This document shows, one piece after another, positions 7,009 through 13,740 of a stretch of DNA of 15,345 bases. The stretch spans positions 1 through 15,345 of the forward strand of contig JADGOF010000016.1 in the NCBI GenBank assembly GCA_017883105.1, given 5' to 3'. The stretch comes from Acidimicrobiales bacterium. GTDB lineage: Bacteria; Actinomycetota; Acidimicrobiia; Acidimicrobiales; RAAP-2. Position 1 is the stretch's first letter. Each line of letters opens with the position of its first letter. Below the pieces are notes generated by a model. That model was not told the DNA's origin. It was given only the letters and a program-made list of their open reading frames with translations, and did not search any database. The translations under genes were made by a program, and so were the position numbers.

Positions 7009-8169
7009 CTACTTCGTCCCGGACCCACCACCTCGGTGGGCCGGGGGCACGACGACCACCTCGGGCCGTCGACCGTCGAGGATCCCCGGGGAACGCTGAG
7101 GTGGCCGCCGGGGTGCCACGGCTCCGGACCGCAGGTGGCGGCGGTTGCCCGACCACGGTGCCGGTGGAGCCGTCAGCCGATCGGCGAGCCAGTAGGCCGA
7201 ACGCTCGTAGTTGACCCGCCATCCGCGGAACTCGGGCCAGGCGTCTTCGGCGCTGCGCTCCATGGGGAATCCGATGTCCGCCAGCATCTCCACCGCCTGG
7301 TTGAACTCGTCGAACGTGAGCGCGATGGGACCCTCCGGACTGGGGTCGGGGTCCACCTCGAGGCCCTGCACTTTGGCGATCCGGTTGAGGGCGGTGAATC
7401 CCATGCGGAGGCACAACCTGGCCTGGGACGACGCCGTGCTGGGGGCCAGGGCCAGGTGCATGGCCGCTCCGTCCAGCACGGCGAGCAGGCCGATCAGCCA
7501 CGAGAACCACGGCTCCGGCGAGCGGAAGAGGAGCATGACCGGATAGGTGGTGTGGCTCTCGGCGAGATCCGCCGACCACGACTCCCACGATGCGTAGAAG
7601 TCGGGCAGGGTATCGGTGATGCCGACCAGCTGATGGCGGGCCAGCACCTCGGGGCCCCAGGCGGGGAGCCCGGCCCGGCTCTCCAACATGGCCACCGGTG
7701 ATTCGCGGCGGTTGAATGCCGCGTACAGCGCGGGAAGGTAGGCGATCTGCAGGGCCACGATGACCACCCAAGTGGCCCCAGCGGCGATGTCCACCGCCGG
7801 GTTTGCAGGACCACTGAGGTCGATGGCCCCGACGGTGAACACCGCTCCGGTGGCCTGGATGAAGGCGTCACCCAGGTGGCGTGTGGTGTGTTCGAGCATG
7901 AGCCCGTAGCCGACGACGAAGCAGGCCGCCCAGAACATCAGCTGCGCGAGCAGGGCGACCGGTGCGGTGGGGGCGAGGAGGGAGTCCTTCCCCTCGTAGG
8001 TCCTGGCCAGTCTCGAAAGAGCGATGAAGACCACCTGGACGACCCGGTTGACGAACGCAGAGAGCCGTTGGAACCCCCGCGGCTCGCGGGGGAGCACGAT
8101 GGTGAAGAGCACGCTGGCCGATGTCAGCACCACGACGACCAGGCCGAGGGCGAACAACCCGCCGCTCAC
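7009..8169 (-). CDS. Multi-pass membrane protein with a K+-channel-like pore module
   Basis: This 386-residue protein has an N-terminal helix (about 4-26), a second helix (about 69-91, ending FVVGYGLMLEH), a short re-entrant-looking segment with ATGAVFTVGAID (106-117) and a third helix (about 128-150, ending ALYAAFNRRE). TM - pore loop with TVG - TM is the layout of two-TM potassium channels, but the filter reads TVGA rather than TVGYG, so ion selectivity is uncertain. The C-terminal part (151-386) carries conserved-looking blocks (WGPEVLARH, WESWSADLAESH) and a possible fourth hydrophobic segment (221-242), and ends in a basic, proline-rich tail. I recall similar actinobacterial proteins being annotated as potassium-channel-family. 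The GTG at 8167-8169 is chosen because GAGGGGG precedes it and the first helix begins directly after; the frame extends to 8331 with low-complexity sequence. No evident link to the catabolic genes. Confidence 0.75.
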   Translation of the reverse strand: MSGGLFALGLVVVVLTSASVLFTIVLPREPRGFQRLSAFVNRVVQVVFIALSRLARTYEGKDSLLAPTAPVALLAQLMFWAACFVVGYGLMLEHTTRHLGDAFIQATGAVFTVGAIDLSGPANPAVDIAAGATWVVIVALQIAYLPALYAAFNRRESPVAMLESRAGLPAWGPEVLARHQLVGITDTLPDFYASWESWSADLAESHTTYPVMLLFRSPEPWFSWLIGLLAVLDGAAMHLALAPSTASSQARLCLRMGFTALNRIAKVQGLEVDPDPSPEGPIALTFDEFNQAVEMLADIGFPMERSAEDAWPEFRGWRVNYERSAYWLADRLTAPPAPWSGNRRHLRSGAVAPRRPPQRSPGILDGRRPEVVVVPPAHRGGGSGTK

Positions 8170-8366
8170 CGGTGTCCCCCTCGGGTGGCCCCCGCCCTCT
8201 CCGTGGGCTCGCTCACCCTGCCGATCGTACGGCCACCAGGCGGGACCTGCATGTGCCGGCTCTCCGGACACCTTGGGTCTCCGGTTCCCTGGCACGGGAT
8301 CGGGGGCCGGTCCGAGGGCTGCGCCGGTCACCGCCCGTGGTCAAACCGGCCCGGGGAGGCGTCCAC

Positions 8367-8380
8367 TAGAACCAGTTCTA
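8367..8380. promoter_or_regulatory. KstR-like operator upstream of the thiolase
   Basis: TAGAACCAGTTCTA is a perfect inverted repeat (6-bp arms, 2-bp centre) and fits every fixed position of the mycobacterial KstR consensus TNNAACNNGTTNNA. KstR is a TetR-type repressor of cholesterol catabolism released by a steroid CoA thioester. The site is centred about 98 bp before the thiolase ATG and overlaps the -10 at 8379-8384. A second, one-mismatch copy precedes the enoyl-CoA hydratase (11983-11996). Seen: palindrome and position. Known: the consensus. Inferred: that a KstR homologue binds here. Confidence 0.7.
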
Positions 8381-8384
8381 TACT
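8379..8384 (+). promoter_or_regulatory. Candidate -10 box of the thiolase promoter
   Basis: TATACT is one base from the TATAAT consensus and overlaps the right arm of the operator at 8367-8380, a geometry that would let a repressor block RNA polymerase. No good -35 is seen 16-18 bases upstream. Transcription starting near 8391 would give a leader of about 80 bases. Confidence 0.5.
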
Positions 8385-8471
8385 TGGCCGAGGGCTCCGG
8401 TCGGCATCTCGACCTGATCCCACGTTCCATTACTACCTGTTCCCAGCCCAATCTCAAGAGGGGGATCCATC

Positions 8472-9632
8472 ATGGCCCAGCCGGTGATCGTCGAAGCAGT
8501 CCGCACTCCGATCGGTAAGCGCAACGGGTGGATGTCCGGTTTCCACGCCGCCGAGCTCCTCGGCAACGCCCAGGTCGAACTGGTGAAGCGTGCCGGCGTC
8601 GACCCTGGTGACGTGGAACAGGTCGTAGGCGGGTGTGTGACCCAGGCCGGGGAACAGGCCTCCAACGTGACCCGCACCGCGTGGTTGAGCCAGGGGCTGC
8701 CCTACGAGGTGGCGGCCACCACAGTTGACTGCCAGTGCGGATCGGCCCAGCAAGCCAACAACTTCATCGCCAACCTGATCGGGGCAGACGCCATCGAGAT
8801 CGGTATCGCCTGCGGTGTAGAGGCGATGAGCCGGGTCGGCCTCGGGGCCAACGCCTTCAACGGCCCGGGCAAGTCGCGGCCCGATGAGTTCCCGTGGGAC
8901 ATGCCCGACCAGTTCAACGCGGCCGAGCGCATCGCCGAGAAGTACGGGATCACCCGCGATGATGTCGACTGGCTCGGATTCGAGTCCCAGCGCAAGGTTG
9001 CGATCGCGGTGGCCGAAGGCCGTTTCGAGCGCGAGATCGTGCCCCTGGAGGCTCCGGTCATGGGTCCCGAGGGTCCCACCGGTGAGAAGATGCTGGTCTC
9101 CAAGGACCAGGGGCCCCGCGAGACCACCCGTGAGGGCCTCGCCGCCATCAAGCCCGTGCTGCCCGACGGAATGCACCATGCCGGCAACAGCTCCCAGATC
9201 TCCGACGGTGCCGCCGCCGTGCTGTGGATGTCGGAGGGCAGGGCCGGCGAAGCCGGCCTGCGGCCCCGGGCCCGCATCGTGGCCCAGACGCTGGTCGGCT
9301 CCGATCCCTATTACCACCTGGACGGACCTATCGCCGCCACGGCCAACGTCCTGAAGAAGGCGGGCATGACCATGGCCGACATCGATATCTTCGAGGTCAA
9401 TGAAGCGTTCGCATCGGTCGTCATGTCGTGGGGCAAGGTCCACGAAGTGGACTGGGACAAGGTCAACGTCAATGGTGGTGCAATCGCCCTGGGCCACCCG
9501 GTGGGCTCCACCGGTGCCCGTCTGATCACCACCGCCCTGCATGAGCTGGAGCGCTCGGACAAGAGCCTGGCGCTCATCACCATGTGCTGCGGCGGGGCCC
9601 TGGCCACCGGGACGATCATCGAGCGGATCTGA
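8472..9632 (+). CDS. fadA5: Steroid-type 3-ketoacyl-CoA thiolase, FadA5-like
   Basis: This 386-residue thiolase cleaves a 3-ketoacyl-CoA with free CoA, releasing acetyl-CoA or propionyl-CoA and a shortened acyl-CoA. The nucleophile is C89 (VDCQCGS), NEAF is at 310-313, the activating histidine is H342 (GHPVG) and the second active-site cysteine is C372 (MCCGGA). The N-terminus VIVEAVRTPIGKRNGW, the blocks VDCQCGS and GIACGVEAMSRVGLGANA, and the end GGALATGTIIERI agree closely, from memory, with mycobacterial FadA5, which acts in cholesterol side-chain beta-oxidation. AGAGGGGGAT upstream of the ATG sets the start. A KstR-like operator lies in the promoter. Odd detail: SAQQ follows the nucleophile where I recall SGQQ. 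It could instead be a general acetyl-CoA acetyltransferase, but the close likeness to FadA5 argues for a steroid or bulky substrate. Confidence 0.9.
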   Translation: MAQPVIVEAVRTPIGKRNGWMSGFHAAELLGNAQVELVKRAGVDPGDVEQVVGGCVTQAGEQASNVTRTAWLSQGLPYEVAATTVDCQCGSAQQANNFIANLIGADAIEIGIACGVEAMSRVGLGANAFNGPGKSRPDEFPWDMPDQFNAAERIAEKYGITRDDVDWLGFESQRKVAIAVAEGRFEREIVPLEAPVMGPEGPTGEKMLVSKDQGPRETTREGLAAIKPVLPDGMHHAGNSSQISDGAAAVLWMSEGRAGEAGLRPRARIVAQTLVGSDPYYHLDGPIAATANVLKKAGMTMADIDIFEVNEAFASVVMSWGKVHEVDWDKVNVNGGAIALGHPVGSTGARLITTALHELERSDKSLALITMCCGGALATGTIIERI

Positions 9633-9640
9633 GGCTGCCG

Positions 9641-9669
9641 TCGGGGACCGCCCGACCGGTCGTCCCCGA
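9641..9669 (+). terminator. Hairpin after the thiolase
   Basis: TCGGGGAC (9641-9648) and GTCCCCGA (9662-9669) form a perfect 8-bp stem; the 13-base loop can pair further internally (ACCG with CGGT). It begins nine bases after the thiolase stop and precedes the next gene, so it probably separates the two transcripts. A T-run is weak (GGGTTT just after). Confidence 0.5.
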
Positions 9670-9715
9670 AGGGTTTCCCGGCGGAGGAGCCACCAGCTCC
9701 ATGTAAGAGTGGAGC

Positions 9716-11941
9716 ATGCGCTCATGCTCGATGGTCCGTGTGGGACTGATCGTGATCGCGGCGGCGCTGGCTGCCGTGGCGTCGATGGTCGGAGGTCCGG
9801 CGTCTGCCGCGACAGCCAACCCGAAGACGACGTCGATCGCCGCGCTCCCCTTGGCAGTGACGGCATCGGAGTGGACCACTTTCGGCCACGACGGCCTGCG
9901 CTCAGGTGTCGACGCGTCGGGGAGCTCATTCTCCCCGGCCACTGCTGCATGGACGTCGCCGGCCGTGGACGGCCAGCTCTACGGGCAACCCCTGGTGTCC
10001 ACCGGCCGGGTGTTCGCCGCCACGGAGAACGACACGGTCTACGCGTTGGCCGCCAACACGGGACAGGTGCTGTGGCACACCCACGTGGGCACGCCCTTCG
10101 ATCCCAACACGGTGCCGGGGCTCTGCGGGAACATCCATCCCACGGTCGGCATCACCTCGACCCCGGTCATCGATTCGGCACGGTCGGAGATCTTCGTGGT
10201 GGCGACGGAGGCTGCTCCGGGGAACGCCGTCCACCGATTGGTCGGGTTGGATCTCTTCACCGGCGCCAAGCTGCTCGATGAGGGGATCGACCCTGCCGGC
10301 ACCAGTCCGGCATTCCAGTTGCAGCGAGCGTCACTGGCCCTGACCGACGGCCGGGTGATCGCCGGATTCGGGGGGAACTCCGGGGACTGCGGTCCTTACC
10401 ACGGGCTGGTCGTCTCCGCACCGGAGAACGGGTCGCCGCCGAGCACCTACGTCGTGGCCAACCAGGCCGGCGACGGTCAGGGTGCGGTGTGGATGGGGGG
10501 CGCAGCACCGTCCATCGATGCCCAGGGCAACGTATGGGTGGCCACGGGGAACAGCCAACACCATGGGTCGACCGACGCCTACGACCAGAGCGACAGTGTG
10601 CTGAAGCTGAGTCCGACCATGCATCTCCTCGACTCGTTCGCCCCGCTGCACTGGTACGCCGACAACACTACGGATGCGGACCTCGGCTCGACGGCACCGG
10701 CGCTCCTCTCCAGTGGTCGGGTCTTCCAGGTAGGCAAGTCGCAGACCGGGTACATCCTCAACCAGTCGCATCTGGGCGGGGTCGGTGGGCAGCTGGCATC
10801 GGGGCCCTTCTGTTCCGCCGATGCCGATGGTGGCGCCGCTGATCTCAACGGCACCCTCTTCGTCCCGTGTGGCAACGGTCTCACCTCGGTGACGCCGACC
10901 TCAGTCCCACCGGTTGCCCACTGGACCACATCGAGCGGGGTCCACGGCTCCCCGATCGTGGCCGGCGGTCTGGTCTGGTCGATGGGAGGCGGCAGGCTCA
11001 CGGCGCTGAATGCATCCACCGGCAGCACGGCACAGCAGTTCACCATCGGGTCAACACCCTCGTCGTTCCCCTCGCCGGCCGCCTCCGACGGCCTGGTCCT
11101 GGCGCCGTCTTCGGATCAGATCCACGCCTTTATGGGCCCGGCCGGTCTGCCCGTTCCGCCCACGCCGCCGCCGCCTCGTCCCGCCTACTGGCTGGTCGCC
11201 TCCGACGGGGGCATCTTCGCCTTCGGTGGCGCCACCTTCTACGGCTCCACCGGATCGTTCACGCTCAACCAGCCAGTGGTCGCCATGGCATCCACCCCGG
11301 ACCACAGGGGCTACTGGCTGGTCGCCTCCGACGGGGGCATCTTCGCCTTCGGGGACGCCGGCTTCTACGGCTCGACCGGATCCCTCCATCTCAACAGACC
11401 GATCGTCGGCATCGCACCTACCCCCGATGGGAGGGGCTACTGGCTGGTTGCCTCCGATGGCGGAGTGTTCAACTTCGGGGACGCCACCTTCGTGGGCTCG
11501 ATGGGGGCGGTGGCGCTCAATCGCCCGGTGGTGGGCATGGCTGCGACCACCTCCAGCCAGGGCTACTGGCTGGTTGCCTCCGATGGCGGAGTGTTCAACT
11601 TCGGGGACGCCGGCTTCGAGGGCTCCACCGGATCGCTCACCCTCAACGAGCCCATCGTCGGTATGGCGGCCACGCCGCTCGGCGCGGGGTACTGGCTGGT
11701 CGCCTCCGACGGCGGACTGTTCTCGTTCGGGCGGGCCACGTTCGAGGGCTCCACCGGATCGCTCACCCTCAACAAGCCTGTCGTCGGCATGGCGGCCACC
11801 GCCACCGGGGACGGCTACTGGCTGGTCGCCTCCGACGGGGGTGTCTTCTCCTTCGGTGACGCCCGGTTCGAAGGATCCACGGGAGGCCTGGCCCTCAACC
11901 GGCCGATGGTGGGCATGGCTGCGGGTGCCCCCGCCTCCTGA
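9716..11941 (+). CDS. Secreted PQQ-like propeller protein with six 42-residue YWLVASDGG repeats
   Basis: The 741-residue product has a signal peptide (hydrophobic core VGLIVIAAALAAVASMV, probable cleavage after ASA at 29-31). A first domain (about 45-475) has PQQ/quinoprotein-type propeller sequence, for example YALAANTGQVLWHTHVG and TALNASTGSTAQQF, and five or so cysteines that could form disulfides outside the cell. A proline linker (about 478-489, PVPPTPPPPRP) leads to six tandem repeats that begin at nucleotides 11186, 11312, 11438, 11564, 11690 and 11816. All have a period of exactly 126 bp, each reading YWLVASDGGxFxFGxAxFxGSxGxxxLNxPxVxMA or close to it, and the stop ends the sixth copy. 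I recall such repeats from extracellular proteins of Acidimicrobiia; their fold and role are not known to me, though a beta-propeller is a fair guess. The start is uncertain: GGAG lies only one base before ATG 9716, and ATG 9731 (residue 6) is an alternative. Function unknown; extracellular binding is plausible. Confidence 0.85.
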   Translation: MRSCSMVRVGLIVIAAALAAVASMVGGPASAATANPKTTSIAALPLAVTASEWTTFGHDGLRSGVDASGSSFSPATAAWTSPAVDGQLYGQPLVSTGRVFAATENDTVYALAANTGQVLWHTHVGTPFDPNTVPGLCGNIHPTVGITSTPVIDSARSEIFVVATEAAPGNAVHRLVGLDLFTGAKLLDEGIDPAGTSPAFQLQRASLALTDGRVIAGFGGNSGDCGPYHGLVVSAPENGSPPSTYVVANQAGDGQGAVWMGGAAPSIDAQGNVWVATGNSQHHGSTDAYDQSDSVLKLSPTMHLLDSFAPLHWYADNTTDADLGSTAPALLSSGRVFQVGKSQTGYILNQSHLGGVGGQLASGPFCSADADGGAADLNGTLFVPCGNGLTSVTPTSVPPVAHWTTSSGVHGSPIVAGGLVWSMGGGRLTALNASTGSTAQQFTIGSTPSSFPSPAASDGLVLAPSSDQIHAFMGPAGLPVPPTPPPPRPAYWLVASDGGIFAFGGATFYGSTGSFTLNQPVVAMASTPDHRGYWLVASDGGIFAFGDAGFYGSTGSLHLNRPIVGIAPTPDGRGYWLVASDGGVFNFGDATFVGSMGAVALNRPVVGMAATTSSQGYWLVASDGGVFNFGDAGFEGSTGSLTLNEPIVGMAATPLGAGYWLVASDGGLFSFGRATFEGSTGSLTLNKPVVGMAATATGDGYWLVASDGGVFSFGDARFEGSTGGLALNRPMVGMAAGAPAS
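11186..11941 (+). repeat. Six in-frame 126-bp tandem repeats
   Basis: Copies start at 11186, 11312, 11438, 11564, 11690 and 11816, with no length variation. Nucleotide identity is uneven. Copies 1 and 2 share an identical run of about 42 bases at their starts, copies 3 and 4 an identical run of about 52 bases (11434-11485 and 11560-11611), and copies 4 and 5 about 33 bases in their middles. This mosaic suggests recent duplication or gene conversion between neighbours. The repeats are coding, not CRISPR. Confidence 0.95.
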
Positions 11942-11973
11942 ATCGGGATGCCTGCAGGAGTGTCCGTGTCGCC

Positions 11974-12000
11974 GTGACAAACTAGAATGCGTTCTACTTT
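11974..12000 (+). promoter_or_regulatory. KstR-like operator and promoter upstream of the enoyl-CoA hydratase
   Basis: TAGAATGCGTTCTA (11983-11996) is the second copy of the 14-bp palindrome seen before the thiolase. It differs from the KstR consensus TNNAACNNGTTNNA only by T for C at the sixth base. It sits between GTGACA (11974-11979, -35-like) and TACTTT (11995-12000, -10-like), though their spacing of 15 bp is short. The site is centred about 115 bp before the GTG start, similar to the distance at the thiolase, suggesting shared control. Confidence 0.6.
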
Positions 12001-12104
12001 ATTGGGGCGGCGGCACCATGCCGGCGTGTGTAGCAATCGATCCGCGGCGCCACGTCGCAGAGGGGCATGGGGCGGTTTCCGTCCGCCCTCGAGGAAGGAG
12101 CACT

Positions 12105-12899
12105 GTGACCGGTACCGAGCATCTGACCTACGAGCGAGTGGGCGCGACTGCGGTGGTGACCATGAACCGACCCGAAGCGAAGAACGCGCTGTCGGGGCCC
12201 ATGTTGGTGGGAATGGTCGACGCATGGATGGAGATTGACTCCAACGATGACATCCGGTGTGCCATCCTGACCGGCGCCGGCGGTACGTTCTGTGCCGGCA
12301 TGGACCTCAAGTCCATGTCCGGTCCGGGCACCGAAAGCGTCCAGCAGCGGATGTCCGAGGACCCCGATCTGCACTGGAAGGCCCTGCTGCGCCACTATTC
12401 GCTGAAGAAGCCCCTCATTGCCGCCGTTGAAGGCTGGGCGGTAGCCGGGGGCACGGAGATCCTGCAGGCCACCGATATCCGGGTGGCCGGCGAGGGAGCC
12501 AAGTTCGGGGTGTTCGAGGCTCGACGCGGCCTGTTCCCCTTGGGAGGATCGACGGTCCGCCTGCGCCGTCAGATCCCCTTCACCGTGGCCATGGACCTGT
12601 TGCTCACCGCCCGGGAGGTGTCCGCCCAGGAGGCCAAGGAGATCGGGCTCATCGGTCGGGTGGTGCCCGATGGGACCGCCCTCGAGGCGGCCCTGGAGAT
12701 CGCCGAGGTCATCGGGGCCAACGGCCCGCTCGCCGTCGAGGCCATCAAGGCGTCGGTGAAGGCGACCGAGGGCATCCCCGAGGAGGAGGCCCTCAAGATG
12801 GAGCTCGAGTTCGGTTGGCCCATCTTCGCCACCGAGGACGCCAAGGAGGGCCAGAAGGCCTTCGCCGAGAAGCGACCCGCCAACTTCCGACGTCGGTGA
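12105..12899 (+). CDS. echA19: Enoyl-CoA hydratase, EchA19-like (crotonase family)
   Basis: This 264-residue crotonase adds water across the double bond of a 2-enoyl-CoA. Both catalytic glutamates are present: E118 in GGTEILQATD and E138 in FGVFEARRG. The oxyanion-hole blocks are TFCAGMDLKS (61-70) and AVAGGTE. VTMNRPEAKNALS near the start, DIRVAGEGAKFG, GGSTVRLRRQIP and the end AFAEKRPANF agree closely, from memory, with mycobacterial EchA19, which hydrates steroid side-chain enoyl-CoAs in cholesterol catabolism. The GTG at 12105 is preceded by GAGGAAGGAG. An in-frame ATG at 12018 would add 29 residues, but these look like leader sequence and lack a site. The gene is the first of a two-gene unit with the thioesterase and lies behind a KstR-like operator. 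A general fatty-acid hydratase is the alternative. Confidence 0.88.
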   Translation: MTGTEHLTYERVGATAVVTMNRPEAKNALSGPMLVGMVDAWMEIDSNDDIRCAILTGAGGTFCAGMDLKSMSGPGTESVQQRMSEDPDLHWKALLRHYSLKKPLIAAVEGWAVAGGTEILQATDIRVAGEGAKFGVFEARRGLFPLGGSTVRLRRQIPFTVAMDLLLTAREVSAQEAKEIGLIGRVVPDGTALEAALEIAEVIGANGPLAVEAIKASVKATEGIPEEEALKMELEFGWPIFATEDAKEGQKAFAEKRPANFRRR

Positions 12900-13657
12900 G
12901 CGATCCGTACGGAGCCGGACCGGCCGACGGTGATCCGCGGCGCCGTCTGGCCGAGGCACTGCGCCCCCTCATCACCATGACGGTGGCGTCCGAGCTGGAG
13001 GACGACGCCATCACCGAGGCGGCCGAGGCGGTCGAGGCGGTGGCGCAACGCCTCGCCGAGCACGCCGGCCCGAAGCGTCCCCGCCAGCAACCGGACATCT
13101 CCCGGGCCGCACAGGAGTTCTTCCCGACCAGCCCGATCATGGGGATGGTCAACCCGATCGCTCCACCGGTGCTCCTCCGGGTGGTCGATGGTGCCGACGG
13201 CGGGTACCGGGAGATCCGGGCCAAGGCCTACTTCGACTACGCCTACGAGGGCCCGCCCACCTGTGTCCACGGCGGGGTCATCGCCGAGACGTTCGACGAG
13301 ATGCTGGGGGCGGCCAACATGGTGGCCGGCAACCCGGGCATGACCGGAACGCTGAAGGTGCGCTATCGCAAGCCCACGCCACTGCGGACCGACCTCCGGA
13401 TAGAGGCCCGCTGCGTGGGTCGCGACGGGCGGAAGATCAGCACATGGGCCGGCATCTACCACGGGGACGTGTTGACCGCCGAGGCCGACGGTCTGTTCAT
13501 CGAGGTGGCGCCGGCGCAGTTTCTGGCCATTGCCGAGGGCAACGCCGACAGTGCCGACCCTGCGGTGCTCCGGGCCATCCGGGCCGAGGCCGTCAGGGTG
13601 GGAGCGGCATCCGATGTGCAGGGAACCATCGACGCCCGGGACGCCCAGTCGGACTGA
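12896..13657 (+). CDS. Hotdog-fold acyl-CoA thioesterase, PaaI type
   Basis: This 253-residue protein has a PaaI-like hotdog domain in its C-terminal two-thirds. The active-site segment is CVHGGVIAETFDEMLGAA (HGG at 125-127, D134 or E131 as the candidate catalytic acid), followed by strands TGTLKVRYRKPTPL and KISTWAGIYHGDVLTAEADGLF. The first 60 or so residues are an acidic helical extension not typical of the short family members. It is predicted to hydrolyse an acyl-CoA to acid plus CoA, perhaps releasing CoA from stalled intermediates. Its GTG overlaps the hydratase stop in a GTGA (4-bp overlap), so translation is coupled and the two should be made together under the operator at 11983. Substrate unknown. 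Confidence 0.85.
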   Translation: MSDPYGAGPADGDPRRRLAEALRPLITMTVASELEDDAITEAAEAVEAVAQRLAEHAGPKRPRQQPDISRAAQEFFPTSPIMGMVNPIAPPVLLRVVDGADGGYREIRAKAYFDYAYEGPPTCVHGGVIAETFDEMLGAANMVAGNPGMTGTLKVRYRKPTPLRTDLRIEARCVGRDGRKISTWAGIYHGDVLTAEADGLFIEVAPAQFLAIAEGNADSADPAVLRAIRAEAVRVGAASDVQGTIDARDAQSD

Positions 13658-13722
13658 CCAGGCGGAGCCGGTCGAGTGGGGTGTCCGGTCACGCGACCAG
13701 GATGAACCCCGCCCCCGGGCGC

Positions 13723-13740
13723 GAGCCGGGGCCCCGGCTC
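13723..13740. terminator. 18-bp perfect palindrome between convergent genes
   Basis: GAGCCGGGGCCCCGGCTC is a perfect 18-bp palindrome that can fold to a 7-bp or longer GC stem on either strand. It lies 66 bp past the thioesterase stop and overlaps the first two bases of the TGA of the acyl-CoA ligase (13739-13741). It is likely a bidirectional terminator in the 81-bp convergent gap, without a T-run. Confidence 0.5.

Noticed and set aside
8454..9950. Long minus-strand open frame (498 codons) over the thiolase
   Set aside because: Antisense to a thiolase with all catalytic residues; composition is that of a shadow frame.
11186..11941. CRISPR-like periodicity
   Set aside because: The period is 126 bp, units are in frame and coding throughout, and there are no short repeats with unique spacers.
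11051..11980. Minus-strand frame with regular repeats (VGGDQPVA) opposite the secreted protein
   Set aside because: The repetition is only the mirror of the 126-bp coding repeats on the plus strand; no start signal of its own.
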